Source: CAZCBX01 sp964497185
GTDB taxonomy: Bacteria; Bdellovibrionota_G; JALEGL01; JAGRMV01
Direction of reading: 5' to 3'
Assembly (NCBI GenBank): GCA_964497185.1
Contig: CAZCBX010000006.1
Location: forward strand, 59,014-123,013
DNA: 64,000 bases
Positions 16,173 through 23,824 of this stretch are shown here, in pieces. Both the position numbers and the translations under genes were made by a program. The notes beneath the pieces are model-generated. The model searched no databases. It saw only the letters and a list, made by a program, of their open reading frames with translations, and was not told the origin of the DNA. Numbering within the stretch: position 1 is the first letter of the stretch; every line of letters starts with the position of its first letter.

Positions 16173-17288
16173 TCAAGCGCCAAACGTTGTTTTTTTGTGG
16201 TGTTTCCAAAACGAATAAAACCGCCGAAAACTTTTGGCTTTCACATCAAACATCCACGTGCGTGCGTTTGCTTGCCCCTGCCAATGGTCCACCAAAGGAT
16301 AGGCTTTGTAATAAATGCTGCCTTTGCACCTGGCTTGAAAATCCTTAAAATTTTCTACGTAAAGCTCCACCCCTGGCAAAATGGACTGCGCCAGGGACCA
16401 CAGCCATTGCAACCTTTTGGGCGACATGGGAAATCGATCCAAAAGATCCGGTTCAATCAATAACACATGCACCCCCTGCTCCGGTTTGCTGCGCCAATCG
16501 GGATCCAAATTCCATAAATGATGCAAGCAAACATCTTGGGTAAAGACAAGCGTCTGCATGATATTTTTTGGCCACGTCATGGTGTCAATTTGCCAAGCTT
16601 CACGCGTTTGCCAAGTGGCCGGTGGCGTGGCATGGGCAATGTTTTCATAGTCCACATCCAGCCACGTTCCTTGCTGCTGCTGACGGCTGTATTTGTTGAT
16701 GTTGTCTTGATTAAACCAATAGGGTTTGTTGGAAAAGGTGGCAGCCACCCACTGCCAGCTCAACGTATTGGAGGCCAAATCTCCATCCATCAAGTGATAA
16801 TGCAACCACGCACTGCCTGTTTTCCAGTCGGTTTTGGCAAAGTTGCATGCCAAACTGGCAGTCCACATGCGCGCATGATTGTGCATGGCACCAGTATCAA
16901 AAAGTTTTTGCAACACTTGATTCATGACAACAATGTTCGTATTGGCATTTAGCAGTACTGCAGGCAGCTGCTCGCAGGCTTCTGTCTGAGCGCTTTCCAT
17001 GTTTTGAAAAATATCATTGCCATGGTGCAACCAAACGTGATGAAAAAATTCACGCCAGGCCAATTCAAAAATGAGTTTTTCACATGTCTCCCATGATGCA
17101 TGTTTTAAAACATGCTCAGCGATTTGTTTGGTGTTGATGACGCCATGGGTTAGGTATGGGCTAAGCCACGTCACGGCCCCATCCAAAAAATTGCGCGTGC
17201 GTGCATAGGCTGCTGGATCAATTTTGGCAATGCGCTGCTGAATTTCTGGCAATGAAATTGGGAAAATGGCTGTATCTGATGCGTTCAT
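16173..17288 (-). CDS. Photolyase/cryptochrome-like FAD-binding protein
   Basis: 371 residues. Residues ~15-240 match the FAD-binding domain of the cryptochrome/photolyase family: NFLDGAVTWLSPYLTHG, ELAWREFFHHVW, MHNHARMWTASL, HLMDGDLASNTLSWQWVA and NINKYS. The antenna domain is not at the N-terminus. Instead the C-terminal ~130 residues contain an alpha/beta piece (VLLIEPDLLDRFPMS, PGVELYVENF), a layout known from a family of bacterial FAD-binding proteins. Whether it repairs DNA or senses light cannot be read from sequence. The ATG overlaps the stop of the upstream DUF2256 gene (ATGA), so the two are translationally coupled. Confidence 0.9.
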   Translation of the reverse strand: MNASDTAIFPISLPEIQQRIAKIDPAAYARTRNFLDGAVTWLSPYLTHGVINTKQIAEHVLKHASWETCEKLIFELAWREFFHHVWLHHGNDIFQNMESAQTEACEQLPAVLLNANTNIVVMNQVLQKLFDTGAMHNHARMWTASLACNFAKTDWKTGSAWLHYHLMDGDLASNTLSWQWVAATFSNKPYWFNQDNINKYSRQQQQGTWLDVDYENIAHATPPATWQTREAWQIDTMTWPKNIMQTLVFTQDVCLHHLWNLDPDWRSKPEQGVHVLLIEPDLLDRFPMSPKRLQWLWSLAQSILPGVELYVENFKDFQARCKGSIYYKAYPLVDHWQGQANARTWMFDVKAKSFRRFYSFWKHHKKTTFGA

Positions 17289-17449
17289 GATTCATCTTTC
17301 TGTCCATTTTGACTCGAACGACGACAGCGCTCTGAACAATACTTTATCTCATCCCACTGCCCCCGCTGAGCCCATTTTTTTCGATTTTCAAAAGGCAACC
17401 CACAGGTTTTACAAATTTTTGTTTCCTTCACTTTTGCCCTTTTGGCCAT
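17285..17449 (-). CDS. DUF2256 small zinc-ribbon-like protein
   Basis: 54 residues, read directly from the sequence. It has CKTCGLPF, then ENRKKWA, then KYCSERCRR: the four-cysteine pattern and KKW-x-WDE(I/V)KYCSERCRR signature of DUF2256. In many genomes this family lies beside photolyase/cryptochrome genes, as here. The stop TGA overlaps the ATG of the photolyase-like gene by two bases. A structural zinc site is inferred. Its role (RNA or DNA binding, flavoprotein partner) is unknown. Confidence 0.93.
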   Translation of the reverse strand: MAKRAKVKETKICKTCGLPFENRKKWAQRGQWDEIKYCSERCRRSSQNGQKDES

Positions 17450-17527
17450 GCTCTATATTTATAAGATATTGAAATAATTGCAAACATAGCCATTGAACTT
17501 TCAAAAATTTTTGAATATATTGAATCC

Positions 17528-18025
17528 ATGAACAGCCCCTCTCTTCGCATATTTGCTCTGCTGAGTCTTTGCGTGCCCTTGCTTATAGGCTGCTTAGAGG
17601 AAACCAATCAACACGTTTCCAACATGGACCAAAATATGGCCAAAATGGCTCAGAGCATGCAAGCCATGAGCGCAAGCGTGCAAGACATCAATCTCACGGC
17701 TGAGGAAGGTTTATCTAAAATGGATAAACGGATTCAATCATTTGAAAGAGTGTTTCAAAGTGCTGTGGAGCAATTGAGTTTCATGGCGGATACGGTGGCC
17801 AAACTAGATCGCTTGCTTGAACTTATTGTGTATGTGGAAAAGATGGCCGTTAGTCTAGAAGGTATGGGCGAATCAGTTGAAAAATTAGAAGTCCTCATTC
17901 GCATCGCCGAAGAGCTCGCTGACAAATTAGGCGTCAACTTAGAGGAGTACTTTGAAAATCCAGGCACTCCAACAAAAACAACCGATGAAATCGAAGAGGA
18001 CTTGGGACAAGAATATGATGTTTAA
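17528..18025 (+). CDS. Coiled-coil lipoprotein
   Basis: 165 residues with a signal peptide and lipobox (VPLLIGC, Cys about 22). The mature part is almost wholly helical with heptad-like hydrophobic spacing (NMDQNMAKMAQSMQAM, SMxASV...). The tail is acidic and Pro/Thr-containing. Similar proteins serve as periplasmic spacers, but I recognise no family. It overlaps the next gene by 11 bp, so the two are a pair. Confidence 0.8.
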   Translation: MNSPSLRIFALLSLCVPLLIGCLEETNQHVSNMDQNMAKMAQSMQAMSASVQDINLTAEEGLSKMDKRIQSFERVFQSAVEQLSFMADTVAKLDRLLELIVYVEKMAVSLEGMGESVEKLEVLIRIAEELADKLGVNLEEYFENPGTPTKTTDEIEEDLGQEYDV

Positions 18026-18731
18026 ATATAAATGGATGTTGTACGGGTGCATGATTGTTTGGCTTAGCGCCTTCAGCACACTGAGCCACGCAGAGATTGA
18101 TATCGAAAACAGTTACACAGTCTGCTCCATCCAAAATAAAGCAATGATTGAGAAAAAGCTTTCGTCATTCGACAAGTTTCAAAAGATTGATCAACCAAAA
18201 AGCGAAGCTGGCTTTTTGGACGTCTTTGATATGGAAAGCTTTGACAAAGCCAATCTAATTCGTTCAAAACCCATGGACAACGACCCAGAACTGGTCCACT
18301 TTGTGATTCAACCTGGGTTCATCATCAATCGACTCAAGATGCAGCACCCGTTAAGCAAGGATGATCGGCCTCAATTTTATGCGAAATGTTCTTTCATTAA
18401 ATCCACCGATCAACTTGCATTGGAGTGCTCTCAAGATCATACAAAAACAAAATTTGCGGTGGATGCTTTCAACATGAAAATTGTAAGCAAAACTGATGCA
18501 ACGTGCCCCCAGAATCAACGTCTCTTCATTGGGTACGAAATTCGTATTAACGAAGGAGACTACATGACCATTAAAAATAAATTTTCTCGCATGAAACGAG
18601 GAAATATGATTGTTGATCGTGTGATTGACTACTTATTGGAAGAATTTGAAGAACCAACTGATTTCTTTGAAAACTACTGGAGCGATTTTTTTCCGGCTTG
18701 GGATCAATCCAACGATTGGGTTCGTGGTTAA
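18015..18731 (+). CDS. Exported protein of unknown function
   Basis: 238 residues from the ATG at 18015 (an ATGATG pair, so 18018 is equally possible). The signal peptide is MLYGCMIVWLSAFSTLSHA. The mature protein is mixed alpha/beta with four Cys (TVCSI, AKCSF, ALECSQD, ATCPQN) that could form two disulfides. Acidic segments lie near the C-terminus (EEFEEPTDFFENYW). No family recognised. The start lies inside the end of the coiled-coil lipoprotein gene, which suggests coupled expression. Confidence 0.78.
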   Translation: MMFKYKWMLYGCMIVWLSAFSTLSHAEIDIENSYTVCSIQNKAMIEKKLSSFDKFQKIDQPKSEAGFLDVFDMESFDKANLIRSKPMDNDPELVHFVIQPGFIINRLKMQHPLSKDDRPQFYAKCSFIKSTDQLALECSQDHTKTKFAVDAFNMKIVSKTDATCPQNQRLFIGYEIRINEGDYMTIKNKFSRMKRGNMIVDRVIDYLLEEFEEPTDFFENYWSDFFPAWDQSNDWVRG

Positions 18732-18871
18732 AAAGCTTTTTTATTCAAACTTAACCTAACACTTTGGCTCAAACCCTTACGCTCAAAGCAACATAAAAAA
18801 TAATACTGGCATGCTTTCCCGGCACCTCTAACATACTTTATGACTGGCTTTTAAAAACCGATGGGTGGCCC

Positions 18872-18944
18872 GGTAGCGTTAGGCCCTTTCAGGCAAATAA
18901 AGCGCAGCGGAGCGAGCCATTGCCTGAAAGGGCCTAACGCTACC
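18872..18944 (-). repeat. Family-1 palindromic element, copy B
   Basis: Perfect 25-bp inverted repeat (18872-18896 with 18920-18944) around a 23-base loop containing AGCGCAGCGGAGCGAGCCA. Read on the minus strand, the loop begins TGGCTCGC and ends GCTTTAT, exactly as in copy A. The outer stem is unrelated to A. It lies between convergent genes, and no T run follows. Confidence 0.88.
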
Positions 18945-19000
18945 TAAAGTACTCCCATCTGCACAACAGAACCGCGAGCAAACAAACCAGATAAGCACTC

Positions 19001-19831
19001 TTAGTAAACCCAATAAGCCACCCCCATCAATACCAACATCCCATCGAGCAGCCCCTCAAAAAGCCAGATCGAACGTCGACCACTGGCGTACAAGGCCAAG
19101 GCCAAGCTCAAAACTTGAATAAAAATAAAAAGTAAAAGCAGCGTGGCTGTGATTACACGATGCTGCCACAGAAAGTACGCCCCTCGGCTGGCGATAAGCG
19201 TGAGCACAATCAGCACCCATGGATGGTGGCGGGCGGGAAGTGTTTGGCCTATGGTTTTCATGGAGGGTACATCCAGCTGCTGGTCCCGAATGTCAAACGG
19301 AATGGTTAGCACCGTAATCCAACAAAAAATCATGGCTGCGTATACCGATGTCTCAAACTCTTGAAAATGTTGCCACTGCACCCATGGCAACATGGCAATG
19401 GAGGTCCATACCAGCGCCACCAACACGATTTTAATGCGAGGGATGCTTCGCAGTCCATGAAGATTTTTACGCCCCATGGACAAACGCATGGCATAAAAAA
19501 CCGCTGGCATTGCAAAAGCCCAAAGCCAAACCAGTACAGGACGGTTCCATAAAAGCCAAACCCCAATGCCTGCAATCCCTAGCGCCGCGACCACACCATA
19601 ACGGGACAACCAAGGCCATGGCGAATTTGGACCAAAGCCAGACCACCGTCCCAAGGGTTTTTGCATGCGGTACAAAAACCAAGTGCCTACAAAAACCAAA
19701 AAAACCAAGGAACTCGAAACAGCCACCCCAGCCACGCGATAGGAAAAAACAAGCAGCCCAACTGCGCCCATTGCCATCCAAAGCCGTTGAACAATCATCC
19801 ATTTCCATACGGTGGTCATTCCATTCACCAT
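19001..19831 (-). CDS. UbiA-like integral membrane protein
   Basis: 276 residues with about eight membrane helices. The segment LTIPFDIRDQQLD is the second Asp-rich motif of UbiA prenyltransferases, and LRSIPRIKIVLVALVW is also typical. The first Asp motif, normally N/D-x-x-x-D near the N-terminus, is not recognisable, so activity is uncertain. A GTG at 19853-19855 would add eight residues; I prefer the ATG at 19831, which follows TAGG. It is transcribed alone, convergent with the exported protein. Confidence 0.75.
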   Translation of the reverse strand: MVNGMTTVWKWMIVQRLWMAMGAVGLLVFSYRVAGVAVSSSLVFLVFVGTWFLYRMQKPLGRWSGFGPNSPWPWLSRYGVVAALGIAGIGVWLLWNRPVLVWLWAFAMPAVFYAMRLSMGRKNLHGLRSIPRIKIVLVALVWTSIAMLPWVQWQHFQEFETSVYAAMIFCWITVLTIPFDIRDQQLDVPSMKTIGQTLPARHHPWVLIVLTLIASRGAYFLWQHRVITATLLLLFIFIQVLSLALALYASGRRSIWLFEGLLDGMLVLMGVAYWVY

Positions 19832-19960
19832 GGTTAGCAGCCTATCGGATGGCACATAGAATGTCGAAATCTCAGCGATGAAAAAACATTTTTTACCTCT
19901 TCATAAGCCACAAAAAAAGGCTTGGCAGGTGTGGACCTAGGACAAAATGGGTCGTCTTTT

Positions 19961-20542
19961 ATGCTCAAGCCTGCTAAAACAAAAAACATGGCCTTACCCA
20001 GCAATCAGCTTCCAGAGGATCTTTCTCTTTCGCAAGAAGAGCTATTGTTTTGTGCCGTCATTGAAGAGCTGGTGGAACAATGGGGCTTTAAACGATTGGT
20101 CGCACGCGTTTGGTCCCTGCTCTATTTAAGACGTGTGCCTTTGAATCAAAGTCAAATCGAAGAAGCATTGGGCCTGTCCAAAGGCAATGTCAATGGTCTA
20201 TTGCAAGAGTTGCTGCGTTGGGGCGTGGCACAAAAGGTTCGCCTTCCCAATGACCGCAACTATTATTATGAAGTCGACAAACACATTTGGAAATCGGTGG
20301 CGCATGTGATTCAAGCCAGAGAACTTAGAATTTTAAACGATGCCATCGCACGTTTGGGCGAAATGCAAGAAGCCCTACAAAAAGCCGATAAAACTGAGCG
20401 CATTGCCCATCAAATTGAGCGGGCCCAGCATGTTCAAGATGCCATTGCCACCGCCCAAACCCTTACACAGATGTTGGTGGGTGCTTCGCCGGAAAAACTC
20501 GCGCGGGTCAGTAAAATTGTCTCTCGCTTGCGCAATCTATAA
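19961..20542 (+). CDS. GbsR/MarR-type transcriptional regulator
   Basis: 193 residues. The winged-helix region is at about 30-100, with RVWSLLYLRRVPLNQSQIEE, LGLSKGNVNGLLQELLRWGV and a wing (RLPNDRNYYYEV). This matches the GbsR-like branch of MarR regulators. The C-terminus is a helical coiled segment. The start is uncertain: ATG at 19961 or 19988, or TTG at 19922. It lies 21 bp before the ArsP-like permease and probably controls it; the inducer is unknown. Confidence 0.85.
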   Translation: MLKPAKTKNMALPSNQLPEDLSLSQEELLFCAVIEELVEQWGFKRLVARVWSLLYLRRVPLNQSQIEEALGLSKGNVNGLLQELLRWGVAQKVRLPNDRNYYYEVDKHIWKSVAHVIQARELRILNDAIARLGEMQEALQKADKTERIAHQIERAQHVQDAIATAQTLTQMLVGASPEKLARVSKIVSRLRNL

Positions 20543-20563
20543 CTTCCAGCCTATACTCTCAAC

Positions 20564-21604
20564 ATGAGTGATTGCTGCCCACCCGCCCAAAGCAAAAAAA
20601 AGCTAGACGTCCTTCTTTGGGGCAGTGTAGCGCTGGTTGCCGCAGGCTTTTGCATCCATTTTTTTGGCCCCGCTTCTGCACCCGATGCTTTACAAACTTA
20701 CGGCCATGCCACCGTAGAGCTCATGAAAAAAATGTGGTTGGGGCTGGTGCTGGGCATCCTTGTGGTGGGATTGCTCACAGGCATACCAAGAGACTTTGTG
20801 GTTGCCATACTGGGAAAACCGGGCAGCACCCAAGGTATTCTAAGAGCCACAGCTGCAGGCTTGCTACTGGACTTGTGCAGCCATGGCATCTTGCTGGTGG
20901 GACTCAAACTTTATGAACGGGGAGCAAGCCTGGGCCAAATGATGGCTTTTTTGATTGCCAGCCCGTGGAATTCACTCAGCTTAACCATCATTTTAATCTC
21001 TTTGATTGGTCCGATGTACACCCTCATTTTTATTGTGGGCAGCGCCATCATTGCCATTGTCTCTGGCCTTTTGTTCGATCGCCTGGTTCGACATGAAATT
21101 TTGCCGCCTAATGAGAATCAACAAGCGATACCCGAAGACTTTTCTTTTTGGCGACAAGCCAAACAAGGTTTAAAACAAACCCAATTCAACGCTTCGTTTT
21201 TTAAAAATGTGGCCATTGAGGGCTTAAGAGATTCTCGGATGATTCTCCGTTGGATCTTTTTTGGCGTGGTGGCTGCCAGCGCCATTCGCGCGTTTGTGCC
21301 TGTGGACACCTTTGCCCAGTGGTTTGGCCCCTCAATCGGCGGCCTTGCCCTCACCCTGGTTTTTGCCACCATCATTGAAGTATGCAGTGAAGGCTCCACC
21401 CCCATTGCAGCCGACCTGGTTACCCGTGCGGGCGCTGTGGGCAATGGTTTTACCTTTTTAATGGCGGGCGTATCCACCGACTACACCGAAATCATGGGCA
21501 TCAAAGAACGAACCGGCTCATGGAAAATTGCTCTTTTTCTACCCTTGGTCACTTTGCCGCAAGTTGTTTTAGTCGGTTGGTTGCTCAACCATCTGTATAG
21601 TTGA
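20564..21604 (+). CDS. ArsP/UPF0718-family permease
   Basis: 346 residues with about eight to ten membrane helices in two related halves. Each half has a conserved glycine/serine-rich loop (GLLLDLCSHGILLVGLKLY and ASPWNSLSL in the first; EVCSEGSTPIAADLV in the second). This is the pattern of the DUF318/ArsP permeases, some of which export organoarsenicals. An N-terminal Cys pair (MSDCCPP) is visible. The substrate cannot be read from sequence. The gene follows a GbsR-type regulator, and its last 36 bp overlap the convergent trmB gene. Confidence 0.88.
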   Translation: MSDCCPPAQSKKKLDVLLWGSVALVAAGFCIHFFGPASAPDALQTYGHATVELMKKMWLGLVLGILVVGLLTGIPRDFVVAILGKPGSTQGILRATAAGLLLDLCSHGILLVGLKLYERGASLGQMMAFLIASPWNSLSLTIILISLIGPMYTLIFIVGSAIIAIVSGLLFDRLVRHEILPPNENQQAIPEDFSFWRQAKQGLKQTQFNASFFKNVAIEGLRDSRMILRWIFFGVVAASAIRAFVPVDTFAQWFGPSIGGLALTLVFATIIEVCSEGSTPIAADLVTRAGAVGNGFTFLMAGVSTDYTEIMGIKERTGSWKIALFLPLVTLPQVVLVGWLLNHLYS

Positions 21605-22189
21605 TTTCTGGAACACCAGATGAAATATGGGGTCGCCGCGGGTTAGGTATTTTTGTTCAAAGTGGGTGCGTGGGGCAAAGGGCATGGTGTCCCGAAACAC
21701 TTCATCGACTTGCACTTCCAGCGCCCATTGTTTCTCCATGTAATGCTTGGCTTCTTCTGCGTAAAACGGCATGTTGGTGGCCAGCACAAGGGTTCCACTC
21801 GGCTTTAAACACGCCAACATTCGATGCATCAGCGGCATACGATGCCATCGTTTGTTGGCCTGACCCTCTTTTGGATAAGGGTTGGGATAAAGCAAAAAGA
21901 TTTGTTGTAAGCTTTGCGCTGGCACGCTGTGCACCAAAAATCGATCGGCGTCTTCCCGCACCACCGACAAATTGGTCAACGGGGATTGTTGTTGAAGGGC
22001 TAAGCGCATTTTTTCCAGCCGCACTGCCGAGCGATCCAGCGCAATGATATGACGGTCTGGATGCGCTTTGGCATAGGCGATGGGATGCATGCCCACCCCA
22101 CAGCCAATTTCTAAATCGACGCGATCGGCTTGTGGCCAAGCAAATGGTTTGCGGGGCGGTGGCACTTTATCCGATTGAAACTTGCGCAT
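21569..22189 (-). CDS. trmB: tRNA (guanine-N7)-methyltransferase-like protein
   Basis: 206 residues. The AdoMet-binding motif is DLEIGCGVGMHPIAYA (about 25-40), followed by IALDRS and REDADRF. The family-specific motif LLYPNPYPKEGQANKRWHR matches the TrmB active-site and tRNA-binding segment, which forms m7G46 in tRNA. I prefer the ATG at 22189 because AAGG lies upstream; an ATG at 22219 would add ten residues. It is divergent from the HAD gene and overlaps the end of the permease gene. Confidence 0.88.
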   Translation of the reverse strand: MRKFQSDKVPPPRKPFAWPQADRVDLEIGCGVGMHPIAYAKAHPDRHIIALDRSAVRLEKMRLALQQQSPLTNLSVVREDADRFLVHSVPAQSLQQIFLLYPNPYPKEGQANKRWHRMPLMHRMLACLKPSGTLVLATNMPFYAEEAKHYMEKQWALEVQVDEVFRDTMPFAPRTHFEQKYLTRGDPIFHLVFQKSTIQMVEQPTD

Positions 22190-22233
22190 GGGCTTGCTTG
22201 TACCTTGAAGGTTTTCCATATACAAGCGATGGC

Positions 22234-22872
22234 ATGAAATATGATGGACTGATTTTTGACCTCGATGGTACCTTTTGGAACACCTGCCAAGCCTGTGCCG
22301 ATACATGGAACTGCGTGCTTCGCGAACAAAACATCGATTACCGAAATATTACCATTGACGATATGCAAGGCATTATGGGCAAAACCCACGATGAAATTCA
22401 AAGCATGTTTTTTGCAGATATGCCAACTGACCAAGCCCGTGCCTTGATGCACGATATTCTCCAGCGCGAAAATGAGTTTATACTCGAAGGCGGATGGCAT
22501 CTTTATGAAAACGTGGAAGCCGGTTTGGCCCAGCTGGCCCAAAAGTATCCCTTGTTTGTGGTAAGCAATTGTCAGGAAGGGTACCTTCAAAGCTTTAATC
22601 AAGTCACAGGCTTGGTCGATCGTTGCATTCAAGATTATGAATACATTGGCCGCACCGGAAAGCCCAAAGCTCAAAACATCCAGGCCATTGTTGATCGAAA
22701 CAACCTGACTTGTCCTATATATATAGGCGATACAGAAGGCGATTACCAAGCCGCCCTCCAAGCAGGCATCGATTTCGCGCATGTCAGTTACGGCTTCGGC
22801 CAAGCAAGCAACGCCACCCTGGTATTTGAAAGCTTCACACAGCTAACCCACCACTTTGCCCCCTCCCAATAA
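22234..22872 (+). CDS. HAD-superfamily hydrolase (phosphoglycolate phosphatase-like)
   Basis: 212 residues. Motif I is FDLDGTFWNT (nucleophile Asp about 10), motif II is VVSNCQ, the motif III Lys is in GKPKAQN, and motif IV is YIGDTEGDY. A helical cap follows motif I. The layout matches small HAD phosphatases such as Gph; the substrate is not defined. The frame is open upstream to 22132, but the Asp motif sets the ATG at 22234. A hairpin follows the stop directly. Confidence 0.9.
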   Translation: MKYDGLIFDLDGTFWNTCQACADTWNCVLREQNIDYRNITIDDMQGIMGKTHDEIQSMFFADMPTDQARALMHDILQRENEFILEGGWHLYENVEAGLAQLAQKYPLFVVSNCQEGYLQSFNQVTGLVDRCIQDYEYIGRTGKPKAQNIQAIVDRNNLTCPIYIGDTEGDYQAALQAGIDFAHVSYGFGQASNATLVFESFTQLTHHFAPSQ

Positions 22873-22900
22873 AAAAACAAACGCCCATGGCGTTTGCCTT
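22871..22900. terminator. Terminator-like hairpin after the HAD gene
   Basis: CAAACGCC (22878-22885) and GGCGTTTG (22889-22896) form an 8-bp stem with loop CAT. Seven A precede it, and CCTTATAATT follows. The A run would serve as a T run on the other strand. Confidence 0.55.
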
Positions 22901-22938
22901 ATAATTCACTCAGAACCACAGCAAACTTTGTAGCGCCA

Positions 22939-23006
22939 GCTCGAGGGGGTCCCTCTGTGCGTCTCCGCAGCGCAGCGAGGACTAGCACAGAGGGACCCCC
23001 TCGAGC
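22939..23006 (-). repeat. Family-1 palindromic element, copy C
   Basis: Perfect 22-bp inverted repeat (22939-22960 with 22985-23006) around a 24-base loop. On the minus strand the loop contains CTCGCTGCGCTGCGG, which differs at two positions from CTCGCTCCGCTGCGC in copy B. The stem is unrelated to A or B. It lies about 140 bp upstream of actA. Confidence 0.8.
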
Positions 23007-23143
23007 CCCACGATAAAAAAACAACCTCTTTAAAGCGCAAAAAAGCACAAATTTCACCTCCACTACCATTGCTTTTTCTGCAAAAAGGGGTAAATAGGGG
23101 GCGGATTTTTAAAAGAAGTCTTTTTGAGGATGGAGTTTACATT

Positions 23144-23791
23144 TTGAGTCAGATTTTTCCTAAAAAAGTCAACAAGTTGTTGCCTTTGATCGTCGTAGGT
23201 AAGGTGCTGGGCATTACCTTTGCCATTCTATTTGTTTGGTATTACTTTTCTCCAAAATACACCGACGTTGGTTACCGCCCCACTCAACCCATTGAATACA
23301 GTCACAAACTCCACGCGGGCGATTTGGGGATTGATTGCCGATATTGCCACACTGGGGTTGAAAACGGCCGTTATGCCCAAGTACCCCCCACCCAAGTGTG
23401 TATGAACTGCCACAACATGATTGGCAAAGACAACAAAAAACTCGAAGCCTTGCGTGAAAGCTGGGAGACCAACACGCCCATTCAATGGGTTCGCGTTCAC
23501 GATTTGGCCGACTATGCTTACTTTAACCACGCCGCCCACATTCGCGCGCAAATTGGTTGTGAGAGCTGCCATGGCAACGTAACCAAAATGGAAAAAGTCA
23601 TGCGCGTGGAGCCTTTGAGCATGAGTTGGTGTTTGGACTGTCACCGAAATCCCACGCCACACATTCGCCCTGCCAACATGATTACAAGCTTTGATTGGCA
23701 TCCATCTGAAAATCAACTCCGCGATGCGCAAAAAGTGATGGTGGAAAAAAACATTAACCCCAAAGTCGAATGTTCGGTTTGTCACCGTTAG
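23144..23791 (+). CDS. actA: Alternative complex III, multiheme cytochrome c subunit
   Basis: 215 residues from a TTG start, chosen because GAGGATGGAG ends eight bases before it; an ATG frame opening at 23069 has no ribosome site. One N-terminal membrane helix (about 15-35) is followed by five heme-binding motifs in order: CRYCH, CMNCH, CESCH, CLDCH and CSVCH. Five c-type hemes match ActA of alternative complex III, a quinol:electron-acceptor oxidoreductase that replaces cytochrome bc1. It is first in the act-sco-cox operon. Confidence 0.95.
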   Translation: MSQIFPKKVNKLLPLIVVGKVLGITFAILFVWYYFSPKYTDVGYRPTQPIEYSHKLHAGDLGIDCRYCHTGVENGRYAQVPPTQVCMNCHNMIGKDNKKLEALRESWETNTPIQWVRVHDLADYAYFNHAAHIRAQIGCESCHGNVTKMEKVMRVEPLSMSWCLDCHRNPTPHIRPANMITSFDWHPSENQLRDAQKVMVEKNINPKVECSVCHR

Positions 23792-23824
23792 ATCTATATC
23801 TATATGAGGGAAGGTAGATTCAAG

